64,000 nt of DNA, taken from Dermatophilaceae bacterium Soc4.6 (GTDB lineage: Bacteria; Actinomycetota; Actinomycetes; Actinomycetales; Dermatophilaceae). The DNA lies in NCBI GenBank assembly GCA_039889245.1, contig JAZGVH010000002.1:4526001-4590000 (forward strand), written 5' to 3'. Below the pieces are notes generated by a model that made no database searches, was not told where the DNA came from, and saw only the letters and a program-made list of their open reading frames with translations. Positions 8,005 to 16,275 of the stretch are shown here, piece by piece (positions within the stretch are counted from its first letter, which is position 1; each line of letters starts with the position of its first letter). The translations under genes were made by a program, and so were the position numbers.

Positions 8005-9471
8005 ATGCTCACACGGGAGGACGACATCGACGTGCACGCACTCCACCGCCAGGGGTGGACGATCTCCGCGATCGCCCGCCACCTCGGCCGCGACCGGAAG
8101 ACCATCCGCGCCTACCTCGCCGGGCGGGAGGCCGGGGTCCGGGCCCGCAGCAGCAGCCAACAGCCCGACCCGTTCGAGCCCTACACCGCGTACGTTCGGC
8201 AACGCCTGGCTGATGACCCGCACCTGTGGGCCTCGGCCCTGTACGACGAGCTCCTCGACCTCGGCTACGACCGGTCGTACCCCACGATGACCCGGGCCGT
8301 CCGGGTTCGGGGGCTGCGTCCGGTGTGTGAGCCGTGCGCGCCGACGAAGGGCCGGCCGGTCGCGGTCATCGAGCACCCGCCGGGTGAGGAGACGCAGTGG
8401 GACTGGGTCGAGCTGCCCGACCCACCTGCGCACTGGGGCTGGGGCAAGGAAGCCCACCTGCTCGTCGGCGCCCTCAGTCACTCCGGCCGGTGGCGGGGGC
8501 TGTTGTGCGAGTCCGAAGACCAGGCCCACCTGATCGAGGGCCTGCACCACATCGCCGGCGCCCTCGGCGGGCTCACGAAGGACTGGCGGTTCGACCGGAT
8601 GGCGACCGTGGTCAGCCCCGAGACCAAACGGGTCACCGCGACATTCGCGGCCGTCGCGAAGCACTACGGCGTAACCGTCCGCCTCTGCCCCCCTCGCCAT
8701 GGGAACCGCAAGGGCGTGGTCGAGAAGGCCAACCATGTTGCTGCGCAACGGTTCTGGCGGACCTTGCCTGACGACGTCAGCATCGAGGAAGCGCAGGCCC
8801 GGCTCGATACGTGGTGCGCCACCCGCGGTGACACCCGCCTCCGAGCGACGAAGGACGGACGGTCCTCGGTCGCGGTCTCCGCGAAACGGGAACCGTTGGC
8901 GCCGTTACCGCCCCCGTTCCCCGCGGCCCTGACGGTGGACCGGGTCGTGTCCGCGCAGGCGCTGGTCTCCTACCGGGGCAACCGGTACTCCGTCCCCCCG
9001 CACCTGCACGGCACGACCGTCACTGTCCACACCCGCCTCGGCAGCCCCCACCTCGACATTGCCACAGCCGCTACGCCCGGCCCCGGACGGATCAGCCCCG
9101 TCCCTACCGTCATCGCCCGGCACGTGATCGCCCCGTCCGGGGCTGGGGCCACCGTCCGTGACGACGGGCACGTCGCCGCCCTGACCGCGTCCGTGTTGTC
9201 CGCGTTCACCACCGAACCACCCCACCGGCGCAAGGAACGCCGACCACCGAGCCCGACCGCCCTCGCCGAAGCCGCCCACCTCCGCGCCCGCAACAACCTC
9301 GGCCCCACCCCTACGCCCAGCAGAAGCGGAACCGCCACGGCCGACGACGGGCAGGTCGTGATCGACCTCGGCCGCTACGCGGCCGCGGCCCACGGCCGCA
9401 ACACCCTCACCACACCCGACCCGACCACCAACCCGAGCACCCACCTCGTGAAAGAGACGGACCAGCCATGA
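8005..9471 (+). CDS. istA: IS21-family transposase IstA
   Basis: 488 residues from ATG 8005, preceded by AAGGAG. N-terminal helix-turn-helix (HRQGWTISAIARHLGRDRKT) for end binding, then the RNase-H-like DDE core: QWDWVELPDPP (first D), a second acidic segment around TKDWRFDRMATVV and VEKANHVAAQRFWRTL (E region with the K of VEKAN). The C-terminal part (YRGNRYSVPPHLHG, then RHVIAPSGAG) is the beta-barrel region typical of IstA. It overlaps istB by 4 bp (ATGA), the normal coupled arrangement. It looks intact, so this copy could still supply transposase although its partner istB is broken. Confidence 0.9.
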   Translation: MLTREDDIDVHALHRQGWTISAIARHLGRDRKTIRAYLAGREAGVRARSSSQQPDPFEPYTAYVRQRLADDPHLWASALYDELLDLGYDRSYPTMTRAVRVRGLRPVCEPCAPTKGRPVAVIEHPPGEETQWDWVELPDPPAHWGWGKEAHLLVGALSHSGRWRGLLCESEDQAHLIEGLHHIAGALGGLTKDWRFDRMATVVSPETKRVTATFAAVAKHYGVTVRLCPPRHGNRKGVVEKANHVAAQRFWRTLPDDVSIEEAQARLDTWCATRGDTRLRATKDGRSSVAVSAKREPLAPLPPPFPAALTVDRVVSAQALVSYRGNRYSVPPHLHGTTVTVHTRLGSPHLDIATAATPGPGRISPVPTVIARHVIAPSGAGATVRDDGHVAALTASVLSAFTTEPPHRRKERRPPSPTALAEAAHLRARNNLGPTPTPSRSGTATADDGQVVIDLGRYAAAAHGRNTLTTPDPTTNPSTHLVKETDQP

Positions 9472-9894
9472 CCACACCGAGATCGACCCCAGCCCCTCGA
9501 GGTCCTCGAGGACCGCGCACACCGACGAGCGAGGACACGCCGCCGGAGGTAGGCACGGCCGCCCCGGCCAGCGTGTACCAACAGCTGCGGGCCCACCTGG
9601 CAACGCTCAAGCTCGTCGACGCCGCCGAGCACCTGCCCGCGGTCCTCGACGACGCCACCGCGCAGGGCCTGTCCGTGACCGCCACGTTGGAACGGCTCCT
9701 CGCGATCGAGGTCAACGCAACCGCGGCCCGCCGGCTGACCGGACGGTTGCGGTTCGCGTGCCTCCCGACCCCGGCGACGCTGGCCGACTTCGACTACGAC
9801 GCCGCGTCCGGGATCGACCCGCACCTCATCGCGGACCTCGCGACCGGCCGCTACCTCGAGTCCGCGACGAACGTGCTGATGATCGGCCCCGCCG
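9468..9894 (+). pseudogene. istB: istB 5' part, split at the P-loop by a Tn554-like transposon
   Basis: Encodes the first ~142 residues of the IstB ATPase helper: YQQLRAHLATLKLVDAAEHL, LERLLAIEVNATAARRLTGR, then YLESATNVLMIGP, immediately before the Walker A glycines. It joins the transposon at 9895. Joining 9468-9894 to 13862-14310 gives 876 nt, an uninterrupted 291-residue IstB with GPAGVGKTHLAV restored, so the break is due solely to the insertion. Confidence 0.92.
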
Positions 9895-10012
9895 TTATCA
9901 GGGGGAGTTGACCCGCCCGCAGGTACGTCGCTGACGAGTTGCTGTCGGTCCTTTTGTCATTGTCGTTGCTCCGCTATCAGCGGGAGTTCTTCGACGAGAT
10001 GGAACGACAACT

Positions 10013-11194
10013 GTGGCAATCAGTGTGGCGGTTCGGCCCTCGGATGGGCGTCGGACGTGGACCGTGGTCGATGAGGCCTACCGGACGGTGGGTCCGGTCG
10101 AGGAGTGGCTGGAGGCGCACCGGCTGTTGTGGTCGCCTAACACGGTGCGCAGCTACGCCACCTCGATGGCTCAGTGGTGGTCGTTCCTGGAGCAGCGCGG
10201 CGAGGCCGAGCAGTGGCAGGACGTCGGCGTGCCGACGGTCTCGGGTTTCCTGTCCTGGTTGCGCAACGGCCGCCGCGTCGAGCACGCCATCGTGGAGCCA
10301 ACCGAGGCGCCGTCACCGGAGACGCTCGAGGCGCGCCTGGCGGCGGTGATCTCGTTCTACCGGTGGCAGCATGCGGTCTTCGGGGTGAAGGTCGCGCAAA
10401 GGCTGCTGCGCGGTGCGCCGCGACAGGCCCCGGCACGGGGACTGTTGGCGCATCTGGACCAGCGCACAAGGCCCGGGCCCTCCTCGCTGGTGCGGGTGCG
10501 ACGGAGTCGGCGAGGCGACCGCCCGCCGCTGCTGCTGCCGCAGCAGATCCAAGAGATCCTCGATTCCTGTGCCGCGGTGGACCCGGTGAGCGGGGAGTGG
10601 GTGGGGAACCTGCGAGATCGGCTCGTGTTCGCGATGCTCGCGGAGACCGGGATGCGACTGGGTGAGCTGCTGGGTATGCGGATCCGCGACTTCGTGATGG
10701 GCCGCGGCGACACCCCCTACGTCGAGGTCGTTCCCCGCGAGGACAACCCGAACGGTGCGCGGGTGAAGATGATGCGCCCTCGCCGGATCTATGTCGGCCA
10801 TGACCTCGAGCGGCTGTTCGCCGACTACCTGACCCATCTGGCCTGCCACGCCGCGACGCTCGGCCTGACGGTGTCCGCGGACTCGGCGCTCTTCGTCAAC
10901 TTGCAGCGGCCGCCGCTGCTGGCCGCGTTACGCGAGGGCACCGTGCGGGACAAGACCACCTCGTTACGCAACAAAGGTATTGGCCCGCCGGGCTGGACCC
11001 CGCACTGGTTCCGGCACAGCCACGCCACCGCACTGCTGCTGGCCGGCACCCCCGAATGGGTCGTCTCCCGACGCCTGGGTCACGCCCACGTGCAAACCAC
11101 CCTCGACCTCTACGGGTGGGTGCGTGAGGACGAGGCCCTGCGTGCCGCCGCGACGTGGACCTCCTACGTAGCCGACTGGCAGGTGACCCGATGA
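10013..11194 (+). CDS. tnpA: Tyrosine recombinase TnpA of Tn554-like transposon 1
   Basis: 393 residues from GTG 10013. N-terminal SAM-like core-binding domain (about 25-150; SPNTVRSYATSMAQWWSFLE, VISFYRWQHAVFG), then the catalytic domain with the conserved arginine in ETGMRLGELLGMRIRD, the HxxR box HWFRHSHATALLL, and the LGHAHVQTTLDLYG segment containing the tyrosine nucleophile. Tn554 TnpA is about 360 residues, so length fits. It overlaps tnpB by the four bases ATGA at 11191. Together with TnpB it is expected to catalyse excision and insertion by exchange at a short core. It looks intact. Confidence 0.9.
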   Translation: MAISVAVRPSDGRRTWTVVDEAYRTVGPVEEWLEAHRLLWSPNTVRSYATSMAQWWSFLEQRGEAEQWQDVGVPTVSGFLSWLRNGRRVEHAIVEPTEAPSPETLEARLAAVISFYRWQHAVFGVKVAQRLLRGAPRQAPARGLLAHLDQRTRPGPSSLVRVRRSRRGDRPPLLLPQQIQEILDSCAAVDPVSGEWVGNLRDRLVFAMLAETGMRLGELLGMRIRDFVMGRGDTPYVEVVPREDNPNGARVKMMRPRRIYVGHDLERLFADYLTHLACHAATLGLTVSADSALFVNLQRPPLLAALREGTVRDKTTSLRNKGIGPPGWTPHWFRHSHATALLLAGTPEWVVSRRLGHAHVQTTLDLYGWVREDEALRAAATWTSYVADWQVTR

Positions 11195-13350
11195 CCGACA
11201 AGCGCACCGACCTTGTCCTGGCCGGCGGCTCCGACCCGGTGTGGCGGCTGTGGCAGCAGCTCCCGGAGGCGTGGCGTGGGCCGGTCATCGGCCCGGACAT
11301 CGAGAACTGGGCCGCCGTGACCGAGAACGGTGACCGCAGGATCGACCTGAGCGGGCTGCCCGACCCGTACCCCGCCGAGCTGGCGTGGATGGCGCACTGG
11401 CAGGCCACCGACGGCACCCGCTCCTCGGTGCTGGCGGTCAACCAGCTCGCCAACATCCTGCGCCGCGCCATCCGGGACAACCATCCCTTCCCCGGCTCGA
11501 TCCGCGCCATGGACTGGGACGCCGCCTCGGCGTTGCAGGGCTGGTTCTACGCGGTCCGATGGAACCGGCTGCCACCCCAGGGCAGCCGGGCCCGGCTGCG
11601 GGTGGTGTTCGGGTTCGCTCGGCTGGCGCTGCTGGCCCGCTGCCACGACGGGCCGTGGTGGACCCTGGACGACTGGCAGCCACGCTGCGACCCGCGGATC
11701 CCGCTGACCGGGCGGGAGCCGTTGGGGAACTACGGCTGCTCACCCGGGCACCTCGCCCAGCCCTGGCTGCGTGAGGCGGTCAAGTGGCACCTGGGCACCC
11801 AGCTGGAGTCCGGCGTCCTGCGCTGGACCACGATCAGCCAGGAACGGCTCAAGTCCCTGCGCCGCTTCGACAACTGGCTCTCGGTGACCTTCGAGGACCC
11901 TCGCGACATCCTCGGCGACCCGGCCGCGGCGCCCGAGCACGCTGCCGCGTTCCGCCGCTGGACCGCGGACCCGACCAACCGGATGACCCGTCAGACCGAC
12001 CGACGCTACTACGGCAAACCGGTCCAGCCGCGCCAGGTCAACGACGACCTGCGAGCAGTCGCGGAACTGCTCGCGTTCGTCGCCGCGAACCCCCGCGAGG
12101 CCCGCGGCGTCCTCGGCGCCGGGCCCTGGCAGCACGTCACCGACACTCACGCGGCCAGCTGGTTTCGTCAGGTCACTCGGATCCCGCACACCTCCACCGT
12201 CAACGACCGCCACTACGTCGACGACCGCGCCATGGCCCAGATCATCGCCGGTTTGCCACTGCTCGGCCTGCCGCGCGACGAGCAGATGACCATCACCCGC
12301 GGTGACGGCCAGCAGGTGCTTGCCCGCGGGCTGGACGACCCGCAGGCGATGCGGATGATCTTGCTGCAGGTCCTCACGGGTCGACGCGCCAGCGAGGTCC
12401 GCACCTGCGAGTTCGACTGCCTGTCAGAGCTTCCGGCCCCCACCGCGCAGGACGCCGCGGGCCAGGAGGTCGTGCGTTTCCGGTACGCCCAAAGCAAGAT
12501 CGACATCGCCCCGGACAGCATCCTCGTCGACCGCGAGGTCGCCGAGATCATCGAGGAACAGCAACGCTGGGTCCGGCAGTCCTTCCCCGAACTGCGGCCG
12601 CGGTTCCTGTTCGTCCAGCGCACCGGCAACCGCCGCGGCGACAAGCCCTACCCGTCGGGCACCTACAACTGGATGCTGCGCGAACTGAGCGACGTGGCTC
12701 GGATCACCGACAGCAAGGGCCGAGCGGTCAACCTCAGCAACACCCACCGGTTCCGGCACACCAAGCTGACCCGGCTCGCCGAGCTTGGGCTGCCGATCCA
12801 CGTACTGCAGCGATACGCCGGCCACGCCACCCCGACCATGTCGATGCACTACATCGCCCAACGCCAGGAACACGCCGAACAGGCGTTCCTGGCCACCGCC
12901 AAACTCAAGGCCGACGGCACCCGCGTGCAGTTCTCCTCCGAGGACTACGACAGCCTGCACCTGTTCGAGCGCGCCGACCGGGTCCTGCCACACGGCTGGT
13001 GCCTGCTGCCGCCGCTGCAGTCCTGCGACAAGGGCAACGCCTGTCTGACCTGCTCGGTCTTCGTCACCGACCAGACCCACCACACCGCCCTGGCACGTCA
13101 GCTGGTCGAGACCGACCAGCTGATCGCCCGCAGCACCGCAGCCTTCCAGGACAAGTACGGACGCCCCATGCCCGAGGACAACATCTGGCTCGCCCAGCGA
13201 CGCGCGGAACAGGCCGCGCTGACCCGGCTGCTCAGCCTTATCGACGACCACCCCGACCGAGCCGTGCACGGCGGCGGCTGCGGCACGCCGCCGGGTGGAC
13301 CGGTCCCGCTCACCCTCGACCTCACCCGCCACCGAAGGAGCACCCCGTGA
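11191..13350 (+). CDS. tnpB: Large tyrosine recombinase TnpB of Tn554-like transposon 1
   Basis: 719 residues from ATG 11191, overlapping the tnpA stop. A long N-terminal region (about 1-370) precedes a tyrosine-recombinase catalytic domain: TGRRASEVRTCEFDC (Arg), HRFRHTKLTRLAELG (HxxR) and YAGHATPTMSMHYIAQ (Tyr nucleophile). After it comes a cysteine-rich element, CLLPPLQSCDKGNACLTC, conserved in the second copy's TnpB (CGRPPQQDCPHPNACLTC), probably zinc-binding. Tn554 TnpB is about 630 residues. It overlaps tnpC by GTGA. It appears complete. Confidence 0.9.
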   Translation: MTDKRTDLVLAGGSDPVWRLWQQLPEAWRGPVIGPDIENWAAVTENGDRRIDLSGLPDPYPAELAWMAHWQATDGTRSSVLAVNQLANILRRAIRDNHPFPGSIRAMDWDAASALQGWFYAVRWNRLPPQGSRARLRVVFGFARLALLARCHDGPWWTLDDWQPRCDPRIPLTGREPLGNYGCSPGHLAQPWLREAVKWHLGTQLESGVLRWTTISQERLKSLRRFDNWLSVTFEDPRDILGDPAAAPEHAAAFRRWTADPTNRMTRQTDRRYYGKPVQPRQVNDDLRAVAELLAFVAANPREARGVLGAGPWQHVTDTHAASWFRQVTRIPHTSTVNDRHYVDDRAMAQIIAGLPLLGLPRDEQMTITRGDGQQVLARGLDDPQAMRMILLQVLTGRRASEVRTCEFDCLSELPAPTAQDAAGQEVVRFRYAQSKIDIAPDSILVDREVAEIIEEQQRWVRQSFPELRPRFLFVQRTGNRRGDKPYPSGTYNWMLRELSDVARITDSKGRAVNLSNTHRFRHTKLTRLAELGLPIHVLQRYAGHATPTMSMHYIAQRQEHAEQAFLATAKLKADGTRVQFSSEDYDSLHLFERADRVLPHGWCLLPPLQSCDKGNACLTCSVFVTDQTHHTALARQLVETDQLIARSTAAFQDKYGRPMPEDNIWLAQRRAEQAALTRLLSLIDDHPDRAVHGGGCGTPPGGPVPLTLDLTRHRRSTP

Positions 13351-13814
13351 CCGCGAACCGTGACCAACGCGTCGCCGCGCTGACCGCCGCGGCCAAGGCC
13401 AAGTCCGCAGCGAAGACCACGGCCGCCGAGCAAGCCCTCCGCGCCCTGATCAAACGCGGCGAGGCCATCACCTTCCAGGCCGTCCAACGCGAGGCCGGCG
13501 TCTCCCACGCCTTCCTCTACAACCACCCCGAACTCCGCGGCCGCATCGAACGGCTCCGCGAGCAGAGCCGCCCCCCGTCGCGCACCCCAACCGCGCCAGC
13601 AGACGTCGAGAGCACCCTCGTACTCGCCCTGACCGCTCAGATCACCGCCCTGAAACAGCGGCACCGTCAGGAAGTCCGTGCTCTACGCGCCGCCCTCGAA
13701 CAAGCCCACGGGGAGAACCTCGACCTACGCCGAGAGCTCGCCCGCCGAGGCCACACCCTCACCAGCGCCCCCGCCACCGCCCGACTCGTCGCATCGATCG
13801 CAACAACGTCCTGA
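13347..13814 (+). CDS. tnpC: TnpC-like accessory protein of Tn554-like transposon 1
   Basis: 155 residues from GTG 13347, with GAAGGAG upstream. N-terminal basic/alanine-rich helix, then a small HTH-like segment (ITFQAVQREAGVSHAFLYNHPELRGRIERL) and a coiled coil (ALKQRHRQEVRALRAALEQA). TnpC of Tn554 is a small protein that influences transposition efficiency and orientation; the same role is inferred. The second transposon has a recognisable homologue (AGVSRTLLYRDPQLREQINRL). Confidence 0.85.
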   Translation: MTANRDQRVAALTAAAKAKSAAKTTAAEQALRALIKRGEAITFQAVQREAGVSHAFLYNHPELRGRIERLREQSRPPSRTPTAPADVESTLVLALTAQITALKQRHRQEVRALRAALEQAHGENLDLRRELARRGHTLTSAPATARLVASIATTS

Positions 13815-13861
13815 CCTGCAAGAACATGACCACTACAAGCCTGACCCCCTGATAACGGGTG

Positions 13862-14310
13862 GGGTCGGGAAAACGCACCTCGCGGTCGGCCTCGCCCGCC
13901 AAGCCGCGGAAGACGGGTACCGCGTATACGTCACGACCGCTGCGGACCTCGCCGCCCGCTGCCACCGCGCCGCGATCGAGGGCCGCTGGGCCACGACGAT
14001 GCGGTTCTTCGCCGGCCCCACCCTCCTGGTGATCGATGAGCTGGGATACCTCCCGCTTCCTGCGGAGGGCGCGTCCGCGCTGTTCCAGGTCATCGCGCAG
14101 CGATACACCAAGACCTCCACGATCGTGACGACGAACCGGCCCATCACCTCCTGGGGAGAGATCCTCGGCGACACCACCGTCGCGGCCGCCCTGCTCGACC
14201 GGCTCCTGCACCGCTCCGTCGTCCTCGACATCAGCGGCGACTCCTACCGCCTGCGCGACCACCACGCCCGCACCCACACCCTGCGCACCGCAGCAGCCCA
14301 CCATGGCTGA
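13862..14310 (+). pseudogene. istB: istB 3' part (after the Tn554-like insertion)
   Basis: Continues IstB from the P-loop: GVGKTHLAVGLARQA, Walker B LLVIDELGYLPL, and the sensor region IVTTNRPITSWGEILGDT, ending RDHHARTHTLRTAAAHHG. All motor motifs after the break are intact. Separated from its first half by 3961 bp it has no start, so this IS21 copy lacks a functional target-selection ATPase unless the transposon excises. Confidence 0.92.
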
Positions 14311-14728
14311 CCCCACCCCCGGCACCCCCGGCAGCCCGGAGAGCCCGTGCGACGACGACAGCACGACGACCCCGCCCACCCTGCCCGCACGACCGAGCCG
14401 GGCACAGTGCCCGGTGTGCTGGAGCCCGTTCACCCCGACCGGACGCCAGCGGTACTGCACCGACAACTGCCGCAAGACCGCCTGGTCACGCCGGCACACC
14501 CGCACCACCCTCACGACCGAACCCGCTGTCCCCCAACAGATCCGCCGCCGCGACGTCACGATCTACTCCTGCCCCAGCTGCGAGACCCGCTACCACGGAC
14601 AGCAGTGGTGCCACGACTGCAACCAACCCTGCACCCGCATCGGCCTCGGCGGGACCTGCCCCCACTGCGCCGAACCCGTCGCGATCACCGACCTCATCGA
14701 CACCCCCACCAGCCCCACCATCGGCTAA
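14303..14728 (+). CDS. IS21 third ORF: small double zinc-ribbon protein
   Basis: 141 residues, ATG at 14303 overlapping the istB stop by 8 bp, so translated with istB. Contains CPVCWSPFTPTGRQRYCTDNC, a CxxC...CxxxC ribbon of the type seen in small actinobacterial passenger proteins, then CPSCETRYHGQQWCHDC, then CPHC: six or seven cysteine pairs in total. The family is unknown to me by name; the position after istB and inside the element ends suggests a transposition accessory or regulator. It appears intact. Confidence 0.7.
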   Translation: MADPTPGTPGSPESPCDDDSTTTPPTLPARPSRAQCPVCWSPFTPTGRQRYCTDNCRKTAWSRRHTRTTLTTEPAVPQQIRRRDVTIYSCPSCETRYHGQQWCHDCNQPCTRIGLGGTCPHCAEPVAITDLIDTPTSPTIG

Positions 14729-14795
14729 CCTCAACACCGCCACAGGGTGAGGACATTCGCTGAGCAACCCTGGGGACTTTCGGTGAGCGGCATCA

Positions 14796-15232
14796 CCGCG
14801 GACCAGGGACCCGGCGTAGGGGTGCTCGTAGCGTCGGGTCGTGGCCCGCGAGGCCCGGATCACGGCCCCGGTCATCGGGTCGCACTCAGCGGGCCGGGGC
14901 ACGCCCTGTCGGCGCAGGATCCGCGAGACGGTCCGCGGGGCCAAGCCCAGCTCGTGGGCGATCTGGTCGCGGCCCACGCGTCGCTCAGCCCGCAGGGCGG
15001 TGACCGTGGCCTCGACCGTCTCGCTGGTGCGGGTGGGCATCGAGTGCGGCCGTGACGAGCGGTCGGCCAGGCCACGGTCTCCCTCCGTGGCGTACCGATC
15101 GATCCAGGTCTTGACGCACTTGCGCGAGACGCCCATCGCGGCCGCGATGTGGGCCTGACGCCACCCTTGCTGGTGGCGCTCGACGATCAACCTGCGGCCG
15201 TGGACGGTCAGGCGGGCACTACCGTGAGACAC
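14796..15232 (-). pseudogene. IS481 transposase, N-terminal half (split by IS21)
   Basis: From GTG 15232, with GGAGG five bases upstream. Encodes VSHGSARLTVHGRRLIVERH, then the helix-turn-helix AHIAAAMGVSRKCVKTWIDR, and a second winged domain (GRDQIAHELGLAPRTVSRIL), ending YEHPYAGSLVR at the IS21 end. Continuation is at 7343-7869 (VDVKKLGR). The two halves are otherwise well preserved. Confidence 0.88.
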
Positions 15233-15455
15233 GAGAACCTCCGGATGGATGTGGGCCTTAGACAAGCCACACCCCACCCGGGGGTTCTCCTCACGTCAAG
15301 CAGGCGCGCCCGCCACCAACCTCATGGCCGGGTACAACTAGCGCTCGGCCACGGTTCGGGGTTGCCCCCCCGGGTTCGCCCGATCTCGGACGCGGCGAGT
15401 TGGCCTAAGCCTCGGAGAGGGTGGCCTACTGCTGCTCGTGATACGAGTCATCACC

Positions 15456-16079
15456 CTAGACCTTGAGGCCGAGAGGTGGAGGGACAGGTGTCACCTCCTT
15501 TTCCGGGATACTGAGCGCTCGGTACACCGAGGCTCGGCTCACTCCAATGACGCGTGCGATGGTGGCAACGTCGTGTTCCCGGCTGTCGTACATCTGCCGG
15601 GCGAGCATGACCTTCTCTGGAGTCCACACGGTAGGCCGGCCGCCGGTACGCCCGCGGGCTCGGGCCGCGGTAAGCCCTGCCATGGTTCGCTCCCGGATGA
15701 GGTCCTTCTCGAACTCGGCGAGAGCTCCGAAGACGTGGAAGATGAGCCTGCCGCCGGGCGTCGAAGTGTCGATGCTCTCGGTAAGGCTACGGAAGGCGAC
15801 GCCACGGGTCTCGAGTGCCTGAACGATGCCGATGAGGTGGCGCAGGCTGCGCCCGAGCCGGTCGAGTCGCCAGACCGCGACGGTGTCCCCCGGGCGCAGC
15901 TGGTCGAGAAGGGCGTCGAGCGCCGGGCGGTGCTCAAGTTTGCCGGACGCTTTGTCGGTAAAGACCCGGACGCAGCCGGCTAAGCGAAGCGCGTCGACCT
16001 GAAGTGCTTCATGCTGTTCAAGGGTTGACACGCGGGCGTAGCCGAGCAGGGTGTGGTCAGTGGGCTTCTCAATACTCAT
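15456..16079 (-). CDS. Serine resolvase/invertase
   Basis: 207 residues from ATG 16079, with AAGGAG eight bases upstream. Catalytic domain: LLGYARVSTLEQHEALQVDA (Ser in RVST), then DKASGKLEHRPALDALL, VAVWRLDRLGRSLRHLI and FHVFGALAEFEKDLIRERT, and the hinge helix GLTAARARGRTGGRP. C-terminal helix-turn-helix DVATIARVIGVSRASVYRAL. This is the size and layout of Tn3-type resolvases and DNA invertases. No Tn3 transposase is nearby. Its upstream 230 bp recurs at 57.2 kb with the first dozen codons of a sister gene, so gene and leader are probably one mobile unit. Confidence 0.9.
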   Translation of the reverse strand: MSIEKPTDHTLLGYARVSTLEQHEALQVDALRLAGCVRVFTDKASGKLEHRPALDALLDQLRPGDTVAVWRLDRLGRSLRHLIGIVQALETRGVAFRSLTESIDTSTPGGRLIFHVFGALAEFEKDLIRERTMAGLTAARARGRTGGRPTVWTPEKVMLARQMYDSREHDVATIARVIGVSRASVYRALSIPEKEVTPVPPPLGLKV

Positions 16080-16275
16080 GGGTGGCGCTCCTTCTGGGAC
16101 ATTGATTTCGGCCACAAGATGTGAACGGCGAGAGGCCCTGCGAGGCGGACCACCGGCGGGCGTCTCGAATTCGTTCGTTTTTGAGACGGCTGGCACCCGG
16201 GGGCGGGGCGCGGATGTGCGCCACACCCCCGGGCTGTACTGCGAGTTACGCGGCTCTTCCCGAGTGCTGTTGCTC
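16041..16275 (-). repeat. Resolvase leader repeat, copy A
   Basis: About 235 bp covering the first resolvase codons and upstream DNA, closely similar to 57208-57441. It contains a conserved hairpin at 16196-16233 and the shared block GGGCTGTACTGCGAGTTACG. A likely resolution site and promoter region. Confidence 0.75.
16196..16233. promoter_or_regulatory. Conserved GC-rich hairpin upstream of the resolvase
   Basis: CCCGGGGG...GGCGC-GGATGT-GCGCC...CCCCCGGG, a 16-bp arm with two mismatches. In copy B (57363-57401) the inner stem is GGTGC-GGATCT-GCACC: the C-G pair has become T-A on both sides, a compensatory change favouring a maintained structure. Confidence 0.6.

Larger units (their letters stand above)
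9895..13855 (+). mobile_element. Tn554-like transposon 1 (tnpA-tnpB-tnpC), inserted in istB
   Basis: 3961 bp bounded by TTATCAGGGGG at 9895 and CCCCCTGATAA ending at 13855, inverted copies of each other. It carries three overlapping genes in the order of Tn554: two tyrosine recombinases and a small DNA-binding protein. The flanking hexamers differ (CCGCCG at 9889-9894, CGGGTG at 13856-13861); only the left one fits the reconstructed istB, as expected for Tn554-type integration where one flank comes from the previous donor site. No cargo gene is present. Confidence 0.88.
7870..14795 (+). mobile_element. IS21-family element (istA, istB, third ORF) interrupted by a Tn554-like transposon
   Basis: Both ends begin TGATG[G/C]CGCTCA and each carries two internal copies of a GCTCA...GAAAGTCC motif (7877-7920; 14750-14790 on the other strand), the multiple terminal repeats expected for IS21 transposase binding. 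Without the 3.96-kb insertion the element is about 2.97 kb. It lies inside the IS481 transposase gene; the outer bases do not show an obvious target duplication, so the exact outermost base is uncertain. Confidence 0.8.
7331..15336 (-). mobile_element. IS481-family element carrying a nested IS21 and Tn554-like transposon
   Basis: Terminal inverted repeats: TGTACCCGGCCATCACGTTG at 7331 and, on the other strand, TGTACCCGGCCATGAGGTTG from 15336. They are flanked by a perfect 6-bp target duplication ACTAGC (7325-7330 and 15337-15342). Removing the inner insertion leaves about 1.08 kb, the normal IS481 size. The element's single transposase gene is on the minus strand, split into 14796-15232 (N-terminal) and 7343-7869 (C-terminal). 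Confidence 0.9.

Noticed and set aside
7870-14795. Target-site duplication for the IS21 insertion
   Set aside because: Flanks CAACGT and CCGCGG do not match; the exact outer ends may be off by a few bases or the duplication has decayed.
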